64,000 bases of DNA, taken from positions 1 through 64,000 of the forward strand of contig NZ_BLTG01000016.1 in NCBI RefSeq assembly GCF_017312405.1. The letters run 5' to 3'. The position numbers and the translations under genes were made by a program. Below, in pieces: positions 7,557-14,777 of the stretch (the first letter of the stretch is position 1; each line of letters starts with the position of its first letter). The notes under the pieces are model-generated. The model saw only the letters and a list, made by a program, of their open reading frames with translations, was not told the DNA's origin and searched no databases. Origin of the DNA: Mycobacterium sp. PO1 (GTDB lineage: Bacteria > Actinomycetota > Actinomycetes > Mycobacteriales > Mycobacteriaceae).

Positions 7557-8621
7557 ATGGCGGGCAAGCACAGCTACTTCGCGTACGGGTCGAACCTGTG
7601 CGTGCGACAGATGGCGCAACGATGCCCCGACGCCAGCGATCCGCGGCGCGCGACGCTGTCCGATCACGACTGGCTGATCAACGAGCGGGGCGTGGCCACC
7701 GTCGAGCGGTTCGCCGGCGCCGAGGTGCACGGTGTCATCTGGCAGCTGTCCGATCACGATCTGGCGACCCTGGACAGCGCCGAGGGCGTTCCGGTGCGAT
7801 ATCGGCGCGACGAGCTCACCGTGCACACCGACACCGGCCCGGCCACGGCGTGGGTCTACATCGACCACCGCGTGGAGGCGGGCCCTCCGCGACCGGGCTA
7901 CCTGGAGCGGATCCTCGACGGCGCCCGCCACCACGGCCTGCCCCACCGCTGGATCGAGTTCCTCGAGCGGTGGGATCCCACCCGCTGGCCACAGCGCACT
8001 GCTGCACCGGATGCCGCTGCACCACAGTCCCTTTCGGAACTGCTGTGTGATTCCGCGATCCTCGAGCACAGCGTGTTGCGCTCGACGTTCGGCTTCCTTG
8101 CCATCCATGGCGGCGGTCTGGAACAGATGACCGATGTGATCGCCGAACGGGCGGCCGACGCCGCCGACGCCTCGCTCTACGTCGTGCGCCACCCCGACCA
8201 CTACCCGCACCATCTGCCTTCGGCGCGTTACGACCCGGCAGAATCCGAGCGGCTGGCCGAGTTCCTCGACCACGTCGACGTCGCGGTCTCACTGCACGGT
8301 TATGGCCGCGCGGGCCGCAGCACCCAGATCCTGGCCGGCGGCCGCCATCGCACGCTCGCCGCACACCTCGATCAGCACATCACGATCCCTGGCTATGAGG
8401 TCGTCACCGACCTCGACGCCATCCCCCGCGAGCTGCGCGGGCTGCACCCGGGCAACCCCGTGAACCGGCCCCGCGACGGCGGAACGCAGCTGGAACTGTC
8501 GGCGCGGGTGCGCGGGGTCAGCCCCCGCAGCGGTTTGCCCAGCGACGACGGGCTGGCACCGGCGACGTCGGCGCTGGTGCAGGGGCTGGCGGCGGCAGCA
8601 CGCTCCTGGCAGGGACGCTAG
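7557..8621 (+). CDS. Gamma-glutamylcyclotransferase / poly-gamma-glutamate hydrolase fusion
   Basis: 354 aa, two domains. N-terminal (about 1-145): gamma-glutamylcyclotransferase fold with YFAYGSNL (about 7-14), VHGVIWQL and LDSAEGVPVRYRR. C-terminal (about 160-354): zinc-dependent poly-gamma-glutamate hydrolase (PF05908) as in phage PghP and Bacillus YjqB/YndL, with AIHGGGLEQMTDVIAE, SLHGYGRAG, AGGRH and the end motif NPVNRPRDGGTQLELS. Both domains act on gamma-glutamyl bonds, which gives the fusion chemical sense: one releases gamma-glutamyl peptides, the other cyclises gamma-glutamyl groups to 5-oxoproline. No signal peptide, so cytosolic. Substrate in mycobacteria unknown. Confidence 0.8.
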   Translation: MAGKHSYFAYGSNLCVRQMAQRCPDASDPRRATLSDHDWLINERGVATVERFAGAEVHGVIWQLSDHDLATLDSAEGVPVRYRRDELTVHTDTGPATAWVYIDHRVEAGPPRPGYLERILDGARHHGLPHRWIEFLERWDPTRWPQRTAAPDAAAPQSLSELLCDSAILEHSVLRSTFGFLAIHGGGLEQMTDVIAERAADAADASLYVVRHPDHYPHHLPSARYDPAESERLAEFLDHVDVAVSLHGYGRAGRSTQILAGGRHRTLAAHLDQHITIPGYEVVTDLDAIPRELRGLHPGNPVNRPRDGGTQLELSARVRGVSPRSGLPSDDGLAPATSALVQGLAAAARSWQGR

Positions 8622-8646
8622 CCCCCGAATCACTGCGCTCGGCCAC

Positions 8647-8673
8647 CCATCCACGGGGCGCACCGCTCCGAAT
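8647..8673 (+). promoter_or_regulatory. SigK-type promoter (CCATCC-N15-CCGAAT)
   Basis: CCATCC at 8647-8652 and CCGAAT at 8668-8673 match both boxes reported for M. tuberculosis SigK, spaced 15 nt. Transcription would begin near 8680, upstream of DUF1365 and sigK, suggesting positive autoregulation of the locus. The spacing is slightly shorter than I recall for known SigK promoters. Confidence 0.6.
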
Positions 8674-8771
8674 GCCGGTATGTGGAACCCATCTACGCGG
8701 GGCCAGCGACCAACGTCGATGACGACGAGGTCAGCGCCCTGGAATCCGCCGGATGCCGTGGCGGAGCCGAC

Positions 8772-9578
8772 GTGACGACGGCCCTCTACCGCACCCGGAT
8801 CACCCACCTGCGCCGCGCGCCGGTGCATCACTACTTCGAGCACCGCAGCTACAGCTGGTTCGTCGACGTCGACGCGCTGCCCCGGCTCCCCCGCTGGCTG
8901 CGTCCGTTTGCGACGTTCGACCCCCGCGACCATCTGTGGGGTTCCGATCAGGACACGTTGCGCACCCGCGTCGAGTCGTTCCTGACCGACAAGGGTGTGG
9001 ACCTGCCCGGTGGCAGGATCACAGCGCTGTTCCAGCCGCGGGTGCTGGGCTATGTCTTCAACCCCCTGAGCCTGTACTGGTGCCACGACGTGCGCGGAGT
9101 GCTGCGCCACGTCGTCGCCGAGGTCCAGAACCTCCGCGGCGAGCGCCACGCCTACCTTCTGCCCCCGTCCGGCGACCGGCCCGCGATGGTGGCCAAGAAG
9201 TTCCACACCTCCCCGTTCAACGATGTCAGCGGCCACTACCTGGTCCATGCACCCCAACCGGAAAACACGCTCGACGTCAGGATCTCGCTGCACCGCGACG
9301 ACCACCCGGCCTTCGTCGCGACCATGCGCGGCGACCGGCGACGCGCGCGTATCGGCCAGGTTCTGGCGCTGCAACTGGTGGCGCCGTGCGCCCCGCTGAT
9401 GAACTCGATCGGCATGCGGGTGCAGGCCATCACGCTGCGGTTGCGGGGGGTGCCGCTGGCCTCACGCGGCGCCGAGAAACCCGAAAAAGCCGAGTCGCTG
9501 GTGCCCGTCGGCCGAGTTTCCATGAATAATGTTTGCGCACATTCCCTTTCACCACGGCTTGGCGGAAGCGGGGATTGA
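8772..9578 (+). CDS. DUF1365 family protein (Rv0448c-like)
   Basis: 268 aa from the GTG at 8772. Family hallmarks: ALYRTRITHLRRAPVHHYF at the start, YVFNPLSLYWCHD in the middle and KKFHTSPFNDVSGHYL later. The biochemical role of DUF1365 is not established; family members commonly sit beside cyclopropane-fatty-acid synthases and flavin amine oxidases, which are missing here. GGAG at 8763-8766 is a suitable Shine-Dalgarno for 8772. An in-frame GTG at 8682 lies close to the predicted SigK transcript start and cannot be excluded; it would add 30 residues. 37 nt separate it from sigK. Confidence 0.85.
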   Translation: MTTALYRTRITHLRRAPVHHYFEHRSYSWFVDVDALPRLPRWLRPFATFDPRDHLWGSDQDTLRTRVESFLTDKGVDLPGGRITALFQPRVLGYVFNPLSLYWCHDVRGVLRHVVAEVQNLRGERHAYLLPPSGDRPAMVAKKFHTSPFNDVSGHYLVHAPQPENTLDVRISLHRDDHPAFVATMRGDRRRARIGQVLALQLVAPCAPLMNSIGMRVQAITLRLRGVPLASRGAEKPEKAESLVPVGRVSMNNVCAHSLSPRLGGSGD

Positions 9579-9602
9579 CGTGACGACGTTGACGCAGGTG
9601 GC

Positions 9603-9608
9603 TAGGCT
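9603..9608 (+). promoter_or_regulatory. Leaderless -10 box of sigK
   Basis: TAGGCT at 9603-9608 is followed by 7 nt and the GTG of sigK at 9616. No well-spaced -35 is present: TTGACG at 9575-9580 is 22 nt away. It suggests a second start for sigK independent of the upstream SigK-type promoter. Confidence 0.45.
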
Positions 9609-9615
9609 ACCGCTC

Positions 9616-10161
9616 GTGACCGCCGAACTCGACGCATTGCTGCGCCAGGTGGCCCGTCGGGATGTCGACGCCTTCGCGGCGTTCTACGACCAGACCCGTT
9701 CCCGGGTGTTCGGCCTGGTCACCCGCGTTTTGCGGGACCCCGGATACAGCGAGGAATGCACACAGGACATCTATCTGCAGGTGTGGCGCACCGCCGAGAA
9801 CTACGACCCCGCCGCGGGAAGCCCGCTGGCCTGGCTGATGACGCTGGCCCATCGCCGCGCCGTGGACCGGGTGCGCTCGGAGCAGGCCGCCAGCACCCGG
9901 GAGTCGCGCTACGGCGCCGCCAGCATGGAGCCGCCCTCCGACCACGTCGCCGACACGGTCATCCTCAGCGAAGAACGTCGCCAGGTCACCGAATGCCTCG
10001 CGTCGCTGACCGACACCCAGCGCGAATGCATTCAACTCGCGTACTACGACGGGCTGACCTACGCGCAGGTGTCCGAGCGCCTGTCGGCGAACCTTGCCAC
10101 CATCAAGTCCCGGATGCGTGACGCCATCCGAGGCCTGCGTCGATGCTTGGGGGCCGCATGA
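9616..10161 (+). CDS. sigK: ECF RNA polymerase sigma factor SigK
   Basis: 181 aa. Region 2 with RVFGLVTRVLRDPGYSEECT and AHRRAVDRVRSEQAA, region 4 with LTDTQRECIQLAYYDGLTY and NLATIKSRMRDAIRGLRRCL. The sequence agrees closely with M. tuberculosis SigK (Rv0445c, from memory), which drives the antigens mpt70/mpt83. GTG at 9616 is chosen for the -10 box and because it matches the SigK N-terminus; an ATG at 9529 would overlap DUF1365. Overlaps rskA by ATGA, the usual sigma/anti-sigma coupling. Confidence 0.95.
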   Translation: MTAELDALLRQVARRDVDAFAAFYDQTRSRVFGLVTRVLRDPGYSEECTQDIYLQVWRTAENYDPAAGSPLAWLMTLAHRRAVDRVRSEQAASTRESRYGAASMEPPSDHVADTVILSEERRQVTECLASLTDTQRECIQLAYYDGLTYAQVSERLSANLATIKSRMRDAIRGLRRCLGAA

Positions 10162-10874
10162 CCGGACCACATGCAGCTGAGCTGTTGTCGCTGGCGACGC
10201 CGTACGCGTTGCACGCGCTCCGCGATGCCGAAGCGGCCGACGTCGAGCGGCTGCTCGACGATGCACCGCCCGACGTCGCCGACGCCTTCCACACCGAGGT
10301 GCAGGCGGTGCGCGAAACGATGGCCGCGCTGGCGTCGGCCACCGCAGTGGAACCACCGCCGGAGCTCCGCGACCAGCTGCTGAGCCGCATCGCCGAGGAA
10401 CCCGTGCCGCTGCGTCGTTCGTCGCAGGAACGCCGCTGGCCCCGCATGGTGCTGGCCGCGGCCGCGGTGGCGGTGGTCGGGCTGGGTGCTCTGGGTGTCG
10501 GCATGGCGCTGCGCCCGCCCACTGTGCCGTCGACCGCCGATCAGGTGTTCGCCGCGCCGGACGTGCGCACGGTGTCCGGGGAGATTCCCGGGGGCGGTAC
10601 CGCGACGGTGGTGTTCTCTCGCGAACAGGGCTCCGGGGTGCTGGTGATGAACAACGTGCCGCCTCCGCAACCGGGAACGGTCTATCAGATGTGGCTGGTC
10701 GACGGGCAAGGGCCGCACTCGGCCGGCACCATGGGCCCGGACTCGGTCGCACCGTCGACGACCGCTGTGATCCCGGACCTGGGGTCCTCGCGGGCGCTCG
10801 CGTTCACCGTCGAACCACCGGGCGGATCGACCGAACCGACCAGCCCGGTGTTCGCCGAGTTACCGCTCAGCTAG
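10158..10874 (+). CDS. rskA: Membrane anti-sigma factor RskA
   Basis: 238 aa. N-terminal cytoplasmic sigma-binding domain (about 1-95), one transmembrane helix (about 98-118, MVLAAAAVAVVGLGALGVGM) and an extracytoplasmic C-terminal RskA domain with the conserved MNNVPPPQPGTVYQMWLVDG. Known role: holds SigK at the membrane until site-specific proteolysis releases it. No zinc-binding HxxxCxxC motif is visible, as in M. tuberculosis RskA. Start ATG overlaps the sigK stop; the 3' end overlaps the convergent ligase gene by 8 nt. Confidence 0.93.
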   Translation: MTGPHAAELLSLATPYALHALRDAEAADVERLLDDAPPDVADAFHTEVQAVRETMAALASATAVEPPPELRDQLLSRIAEEPVPLRRSSQERRWPRMVLAAAAVAVVGLGALGVGMALRPPTVPSTADQVFAAPDVRTVSGEIPGGGTATVVFSREQGSGVLVMNNVPPPQPGTVYQMWLVDGQGPHSAGTMGPDSVAPSTTAVIPDLGSSRALAFTVEPPGGSTEPTSPVFAELPLS

Positions 10875-11979
10875 GACTCTCCAGCGTCGCGGCGGCCGCC
10901 TCGGCCAGCACGTCGGACACCTCGTGGCTGCGCCGCCATGCCGCCTGCTGACGCATCGCGCCGTTGCCCCGTTCGGCCACCCCGGCCAACCCGGACGAGA
11001 CCAGCTCGTAGTCGCCGACCTGCTCGAGCGCGGGGCGGACCCGCTCGATCAGCTGTTCCAGCAGCTGCCGGGTGGCCGCAGGGGCGTGCTCCTGCAGGTC
11101 GAGGCTGTCGCCGTCGAGACCATCGCGCGCGGCCTTCCAGTAGGCGGCCTTGAGTGCGAACGACGCCAACGGTTGCACCGGTTCGCCGCGTCGGTGCTCC
11201 TCGAGTGCGGTCATCACGCAGCCTCGGACCAGTGCGGCGAACGTGACCGACTCGGCGACCGTGGCGGGCACGTCGGCGACCCTGACCTCGATGGTGGGGA
11301 AGTTGCGGGAGGGCCGAACATCCCAATAGACCATGCCGTCGTCGCGGATCACCCCGGAATGGCACAGCATCTGGACCGCGGCGTCGTACTCGTCGGCCGA
11401 GTCGAACTGCGGCGGCGGGCCGGCGCTGGGCCAGCGCGCCCACAGCACACTGCGCCAGCTAGCGTGGCCGGTGTCCGCGTTGCGGTAGATCGCCGAGTTC
11501 GCGGTCAGCGCGAGCAGCAGCGGCAGCCAGGGCCGCAGCCGGTTGCTGACACCGATGGCCGCATCCCGGTCTGGGACGGCGACGTGCACGTGGCAGCCGC
11601 AGATGCCCTGCTCGTGGGCGATCATCCCGAAGCGCTCCCCGATGTCGCGGTAACGCGGGGTGTCGGTGACCGGGAACTGCGAGGGCAGGGTGGGCGGCAG
11701 GCCGACCGCCAGCAACTGCGCACCCGCGGCCTCGGCGGCGCCGGCCGCCACCGTGCGCAACCGCAGCAGCTCGTCGCGCAGGTCGGAGCTGTTCTCCACG
11801 ACCGAGCTGGTGGTTTCGACCTGGCAACTGGTCAGTTCGAGTTGGAGATCGACGCCGTCGCGCGCGGCCCGGTCGGCCACCGCGCGGTTGAGCGCGACAG
11901 GGGCGCCCGACGTCGGGTCGACGAGCAGGAACTCTTCCTCGACGCCGAGCGTGGGTGTCGACCCCTTCGAAGACGCCAC
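10867..11979 (-). CDS. Carboxylate-amine ligase, YbdK/GCS2 family (Rv0433-like)
   Basis: 370 aa ATP-dependent glutamate-cysteine-ligase-like enzyme of the GCS2/YbdK family. Motifs: TLGVEEEFLLVD near the N-terminus (about 10-21), GCHVHVAVPD in the middle, and RPSRNFPTIEVRVADV. The family forms amide bonds between a carboxylate and an amine; the mycobacterial substrate is not known to me. GTG at 11979 is preferred over 12027 because AGGGAG lies 5 nt upstream and the conserved region starts right after it. Divergent from the luciferase-like gene. Confidence 0.88.
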   Translation of the reverse strand: MASSKGSTPTLGVEEEFLLVDPTSGAPVALNRAVADRAARDGVDLQLELTSCQVETTSSVVENSSDLRDELLRLRTVAAGAAEAAGAQLLAVGLPPTLPSQFPVTDTPRYRDIGERFGMIAHEQGICGCHVHVAVPDRDAAIGVSNRLRPWLPLLLALTANSAIYRNADTGHASWRSVLWARWPSAGPPPQFDSADEYDAAVQMLCHSGVIRDDGMVYWDVRPSRNFPTIEVRVADVPATVAESVTFAALVRGCVMTALEEHRRGEPVQPLASFALKAAYWKAARDGLDGDSLDLQEHAPAATRQLLEQLIERVRPALEQVGDYELVSSGLAGVAERGNGAMRQQAAWRRSHEVSDVLAEAAAATLESPS

Positions 11980-12096
11980 CGAAACTCCCTGGAAGAAATT
12001 TGATCCGGCCCGTCGGAGTGTGCACAACGGGCCGGATCATCGTGAAAAGTCGAAACCCTTTATGCCCAGCGCCCCTCGGGCTCAAACCTCAGGTCC

Positions 12097-12102
12097 TACG
12101 AT
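12097..12102 (+). promoter_or_regulatory. Leaderless -10 box of the F420-type oxidoreductase
   Basis: TACGAT at 12097-12102, then 7 nt, then GTG at 12110. No Shine-Dalgarno is present, so leaderless translation is likely. Confidence 0.5.
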
Positions 12103-12109
12103 CGATTTC

Positions 12110-12934
12110 GTGGCCAAGGGTTTCCGGTTCGGGGTCGGTGTCACGCGGGTGCGCTCGCTGGGCTCGCTGAGGGAGTCGGCGCGCCGCGCCGAGGATCTCG
12201 GGTTCGACGTGATGCACGTGCCCGACCACCTCGGTGGCCCGGCGCCGTTCCCGGTCATGACGGCCATCGCGCTGGCCGCTCCGGCGCTGCGGGTCGGGAC
12301 ATTCGTCGTCAACTCGGCGTTCTACCGGCCGGCGCTGCTGGCGCGCGATGTCGGTGCGCTGCACGAGCTGTCCGAGGGCCGCTTCGAACTGGGGCTCGGG
12401 ACGGGCTACGTCAAGGAGGAATTCGACGCGGCCGGTCTGCGGTTCCCCAGCGCGGGTGAACGGGTCGACCACCTGCGCGACACCTGCGAGTACATGGCCG
12501 AACACCTGCCCGACGTGCCGATCATGATCGCCGGCAACGGTGACCGGGTGCTGCGCATCGCGGCGCGCTGGGCCGACATCATCGGCTTGACCGGGGGTGA
12601 CCGGCCCGCCGAGCCCGGTGACGATCCACTGGCCGAGCGCATCGGATTCGTCCGGGACGCGGCCGGGGAACGATTCGACGAGTTGGAGCTCAATGTCGCC
12701 ATCACCGCGATGCCGGTGGACGACTCTGGTGCGCCCGACCTGGCCATCGCCCGGCGGTCGCTGCCCGGCCTGACCGATGAGCAGCTGCTGCGCCACCCCG
12801 GTGTCCTGTCGGGCAGCACCGACGAGATAGCCGAGCGTCTGCGCGGCTACCGCGACACCTACGGCATCAGCTACGTCATCGTGCAGGCGCGCCACGTCGA
12901 GGCGTTCGGCAAGGTCATCGCGCTTCTGAAGTAG
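12110..12934 (+). CDS. LLM-class F420-dependent oxidoreductase
   Basis: 274 aa TIM-barrel luciferase-like monooxygenase/F420-dependent reductase. Seen: FRFGVGVTRV at the N-terminus, LSEGRFELGLGTGYVKEEFD (about 84-103), and a C-terminal YVIVQARHVEAF; the pattern resembles the mycobacterial TIGR03621 type. Such enzymes use F420H2 or FMNH2 for hydride transfer; the substrate is unknown. Monocistronic in appearance: divergent from the YbdK-type ligase and convergent with the cytochrome-oxidase-like genes. Confidence 0.9.
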   Translation: MAKGFRFGVGVTRVRSLGSLRESARRAEDLGFDVMHVPDHLGGPAPFPVMTAIALAAPALRVGTFVVNSAFYRPALLARDVGALHELSEGRFELGLGTGYVKEEFDAAGLRFPSAGERVDHLRDTCEYMAEHLPDVPIMIAGNGDRVLRIAARWADIIGLTGGDRPAEPGDDPLAERIGFVRDAAGERFDELELNVAITAMPVDDSGAPDLAIARRSLPGLTDEQLLRHPGVLSGSTDEIAERLRGYRDTYGISYVIVQARHVEAFGKVIALLK

Positions 12935-12970
12935 TCCGCGCTGCTGAGGTAGCCCGGTTTTGTGACGTGG

Positions 12971-13240
12971 TCACAGCCACAGGTAGAGCCCCGACAGCAG
13001 CGCCCACATCCCCACGCAGTACAGCTCGAACGCGGCGCGCAGCGGGATCGGCGCATGGCGCAGTTCCATGAAGTCCAGCCCGACCAGCCGAACCTTGACC
13101 GCGGCGATGGCCAGCACCACCACCCCCACCATCGAACCGGTGCCGTGCTCGGCCCCGACAGCCCACGACACGATCGTCGCGGCGACCAGGATCAGCCAGG
13201 TGACCCCGGCGCGGTTGCTCAGCAGCTTCAGCGCAGTCAT
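12971..13240 (-). CDS. Cytochrome c oxidase subunit IV-like membrane protein
   Basis: 89 aa with three predicted membrane helices (about 12-30, 36-54 and 68-88). The motif KVRLVGLDFMELRHAP is typical of prokaryotic subunit IV (PF03626, CyoD-like). It begins 1 nt after the subunit III stop, so it is the last gene of a three-gene operon. No catalytic subunit I lies nearby, so the partner oxidase is encoded elsewhere or this is an accessory complex. Confidence 0.8.
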   Translation of the reverse strand: MTALKLLSNRAGVTWLILVAATIVSWAVGAEHGTGSMVGVVVLAIAAVKVRLVGLDFMELRHAPIPLRAAFELYCVGMWALLSGLYLWL

Positions 13241-13834
13241 TCAGCTCACCAGGTACAGCAGCGCGAACAGGACGATCCACAACAGGTCGACCAGGTGCCA
13301 GAAGCAGGCCGCACCTTCGACCAGCGCGGTACGGGTGACGCCGAGCTCGGCCCGCCGGGTCTGGGTGGCCATGAAGGCCAGTGCGCCGAGCCCCAGGCAG
13401 ACATGGAACAGGTGCAGCCCGGTGAGGATGAAGTAATAGAGATAGAAGTGGTTGGCGCCGGGGCCGTGACCGGCGCCGGCAAGCGAGACGTATTCGAACG
13501 CCTTCAGCGCAATGAAGACCAGGCCGCACCCCATGGCCGCGACGACGGCGCGGGTGGCGAGGGTCCGCGCACCGGTGCGCGTCGCTGCCAGCGCGAGCAC
13601 GACGAACAGCGAACTGGTCAGCAGCACCAGCGTGTTCAGCACGCCCACACCGAGGTGCAAGGTGGTGCGCGCGGCGTCGAACACGTCGGGTTCTTTCGCC
13701 CGCTCGACCAGGAAGGTGACGAAGAACGCGCCGAAGACGAGCATGTCGCCGAACAGGAACACCCAGGTGCCGCTCTCCCCGGGGATCCGGCGGGCCTGCC
13801 CAGGCGGCGCCGCCGTGGCGGTCTTGCCGGTCAC
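13241..13834 (-). CDS. Heme-copper oxidase subunit III family protein
   Basis: 197 aa with five predicted helices. Recognisable subunit III features: GTWVFLFGDMLVFGAFF near the start, KAFEYVSL, FYLYYFILTGLHLFHVCLG and WHLVDLLWIVLFALLYLVS at the end. This size and layout fit the short CoxC/NorE-type subunit III. The GTG start overlaps the stop of the upstream gene (GTGA). Family role: a non-catalytic subunit stabilising proton uptake in terminal oxidases, or NorE in nitric-oxide reductase clusters. Confidence 0.85.
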   Translation of the reverse strand: MTGKTATAAPPGQARRIPGESGTWVFLFGDMLVFGAFFVTFLVERAKEPDVFDAARTTLHLGVGVLNTLVLLTSSLFVVLALAATRTGARTLATRAVVAAMGCGLVFIALKAFEYVSLAGAGHGPGANHFYLYYFILTGLHLFHVCLGLGALAFMATQTRRAELGVTRTALVEGAACFWHLVDLLWIVLFALLYLVS

Positions 13835-14535
13835 GCCGGTGCCAGCGCTGCCTGCTCGGCTTTGATCGACTTCAGCATCACCGCCGTGGTGGAGAACAGC
13901 CAGATCACCAGCACCAGGCCGGGGATGTAGAAGGCGAACACGCCGTTCCAGGCCAGCGGACCGTCGTTGAACACCACGACGACGCAGCCGGGCAGCGACA
14001 GGATGGCGACCCACAGGTTGAGGTAGCCGTACCAGCGCGGGAAGGTCGGCGGGTCACCCTGGTCGACGAACGCGGCGATCGCCAGCGTGACGTTCTGGAC
14101 GATGATGGTGCCGACGATGCCGATGAACCAGAGCCAGAAGACGTCGTTGAGCGCCTGGGTCAGTTCGGCCGAGCGCTGTTCGGGGCGGTAGGCGGCCACT
14201 CCCAGGAAGAACTGCGGGAAGATCAACGCCGGGACGAACACCGTCGCGGCCATCAGCTGGGTCATCGACAGCATGCCGAAGCCGCCCTCGGCGCGGCGGA
14301 TGCGCAGCACGATCGTCGCCAGGAACGGCAGCGCCAGCGCAGCGGAGAGCAGCGCGCCGGACACCCCGAAGCGCACCCAGAGCTTGTGGTCGGTGAAGAA
14401 CGCGGCGATCTCGTCGGCCGAGGACACCGGCGACAGGGGTGGGAACAGCTGCGCGATGCCGGAGAAGCTGGTGCCGTAGAGAAGGATCATGATCGTGCCG
14501 GCCCACGCGCCGATTCGCTGCAGTGTCAGCTCCAC
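13831..14535 (-). CDS. Polytopic membrane protein of the subunit III/IV operon
   Basis: 234 aa with about six membrane helices; no family I can name. Features: an N-terminal helix from residue 1 (VELTLQRIGAWAG), the soluble loop SSADEIAAFFTDHK, repeated aromatic/Pro segments and the end TTAVMLKSIKAEQAAL. First gene of the operon with subunits III and IV, suggesting it belongs to the same complex. GTG at 14535 is chosen because TAGCCT lies 7 nt upstream; a longer frame to 14610 would have an implausible polar leader. Confidence 0.7.
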   Translation of the reverse strand: MELTLQRIGAWAGTIMILLYGTSFSGIAQLFPPLSPVSSADEIAAFFTDHKLWVRFGVSGALLSAALALPFLATIVLRIRRAEGGFGMLSMTQLMAATVFVPALIFPQFFLGVAAYRPEQRSAELTQALNDVFWLWFIGIVGTIIVQNVTLAIAAFVDQGDPPTFPRWYGYLNLWVAILSLPGCVVVVFNDGPLAWNGVFAFYIPGLVLVIWLFSTTAVMLKSIKAEQAALAPA

Positions 14536-14542
14536 GGCTGGC

Positions 14543-14548
14543 AGGCTA
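14543..14548 (-). promoter_or_regulatory. Leaderless -10 box of the subunit III/IV operon
   Basis: Minus-strand TAGCCT (14548 to 14543), then 7 nt, then GTG at 14535. Supports the start chosen for the first gene. Confidence 0.5.
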
Positions 14549-14641
14549 CCGCCGCCGCTCCAAGTTTTGACACTTTTGCCATAACTCGGGATCGGCCGTT
14601 GCGGGCGCAACGCGTCGGCCGGGTAAGCTCCCAGCGGTCAT

Positions 14642-14714
14642 GCCCTCGTAGCTCAGGGGATAGAGCACGGCTCTCCTAAAGCCGGTGTCGCAGGTTCGAA
14701 TCCTGCCGGGGGCA
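14642..14714 (+). tRNA. tRNA-Arg (anticodon CCT)
   Basis: 73-nt cloverleaf: acceptor GCCCTCG/CGGGGGC with discriminator A at 14714, D-arm GCTC/GAGC, anticodon stem CGGCT/AGCCG enclosing loop CTCCTAA (anticodon CCT, reads AGG), and T-arm GCAGG-TTCGAAT-CCTGC. The 3' CCA is not encoded. No integrase or repeat of its 3' end was seen nearby, so it does not look like an occupied attachment site. Confidence 0.97.
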
Positions 14715-14777
14715 CTCGTTCATCCCAGCCACTACGCCATTCCCTCAGAGGTCACCCCGGACTACCGTCAGGTGTTC

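Noticed and set aside
9575-9594. TTGACG copies as the -35 of sigK
   Set aside because: Spacers to the TAGGCT box are 22 and 8 nt, outside the usual 16-19.
12961-12975. TGTGACGTGGTCACA palindrome as a second CRP site
   Set aside because: Half-sites are spaced 5 nt instead of 6, and it overlaps a stop codon between convergent genes where a regulator has no obvious promoter.
14642-14714. tRNA-Arg as an integration site of a genomic island
   Set aside because: No integrase, no second copy of the tRNA 3' end and ordinary genes on both sides.
14685-14777. Haloalkane dehalogenase start inside the tRNA gene
   Set aside because: The extra N-terminal residues come from tRNA sequence; ATG at 14778 matches the family N-terminus.
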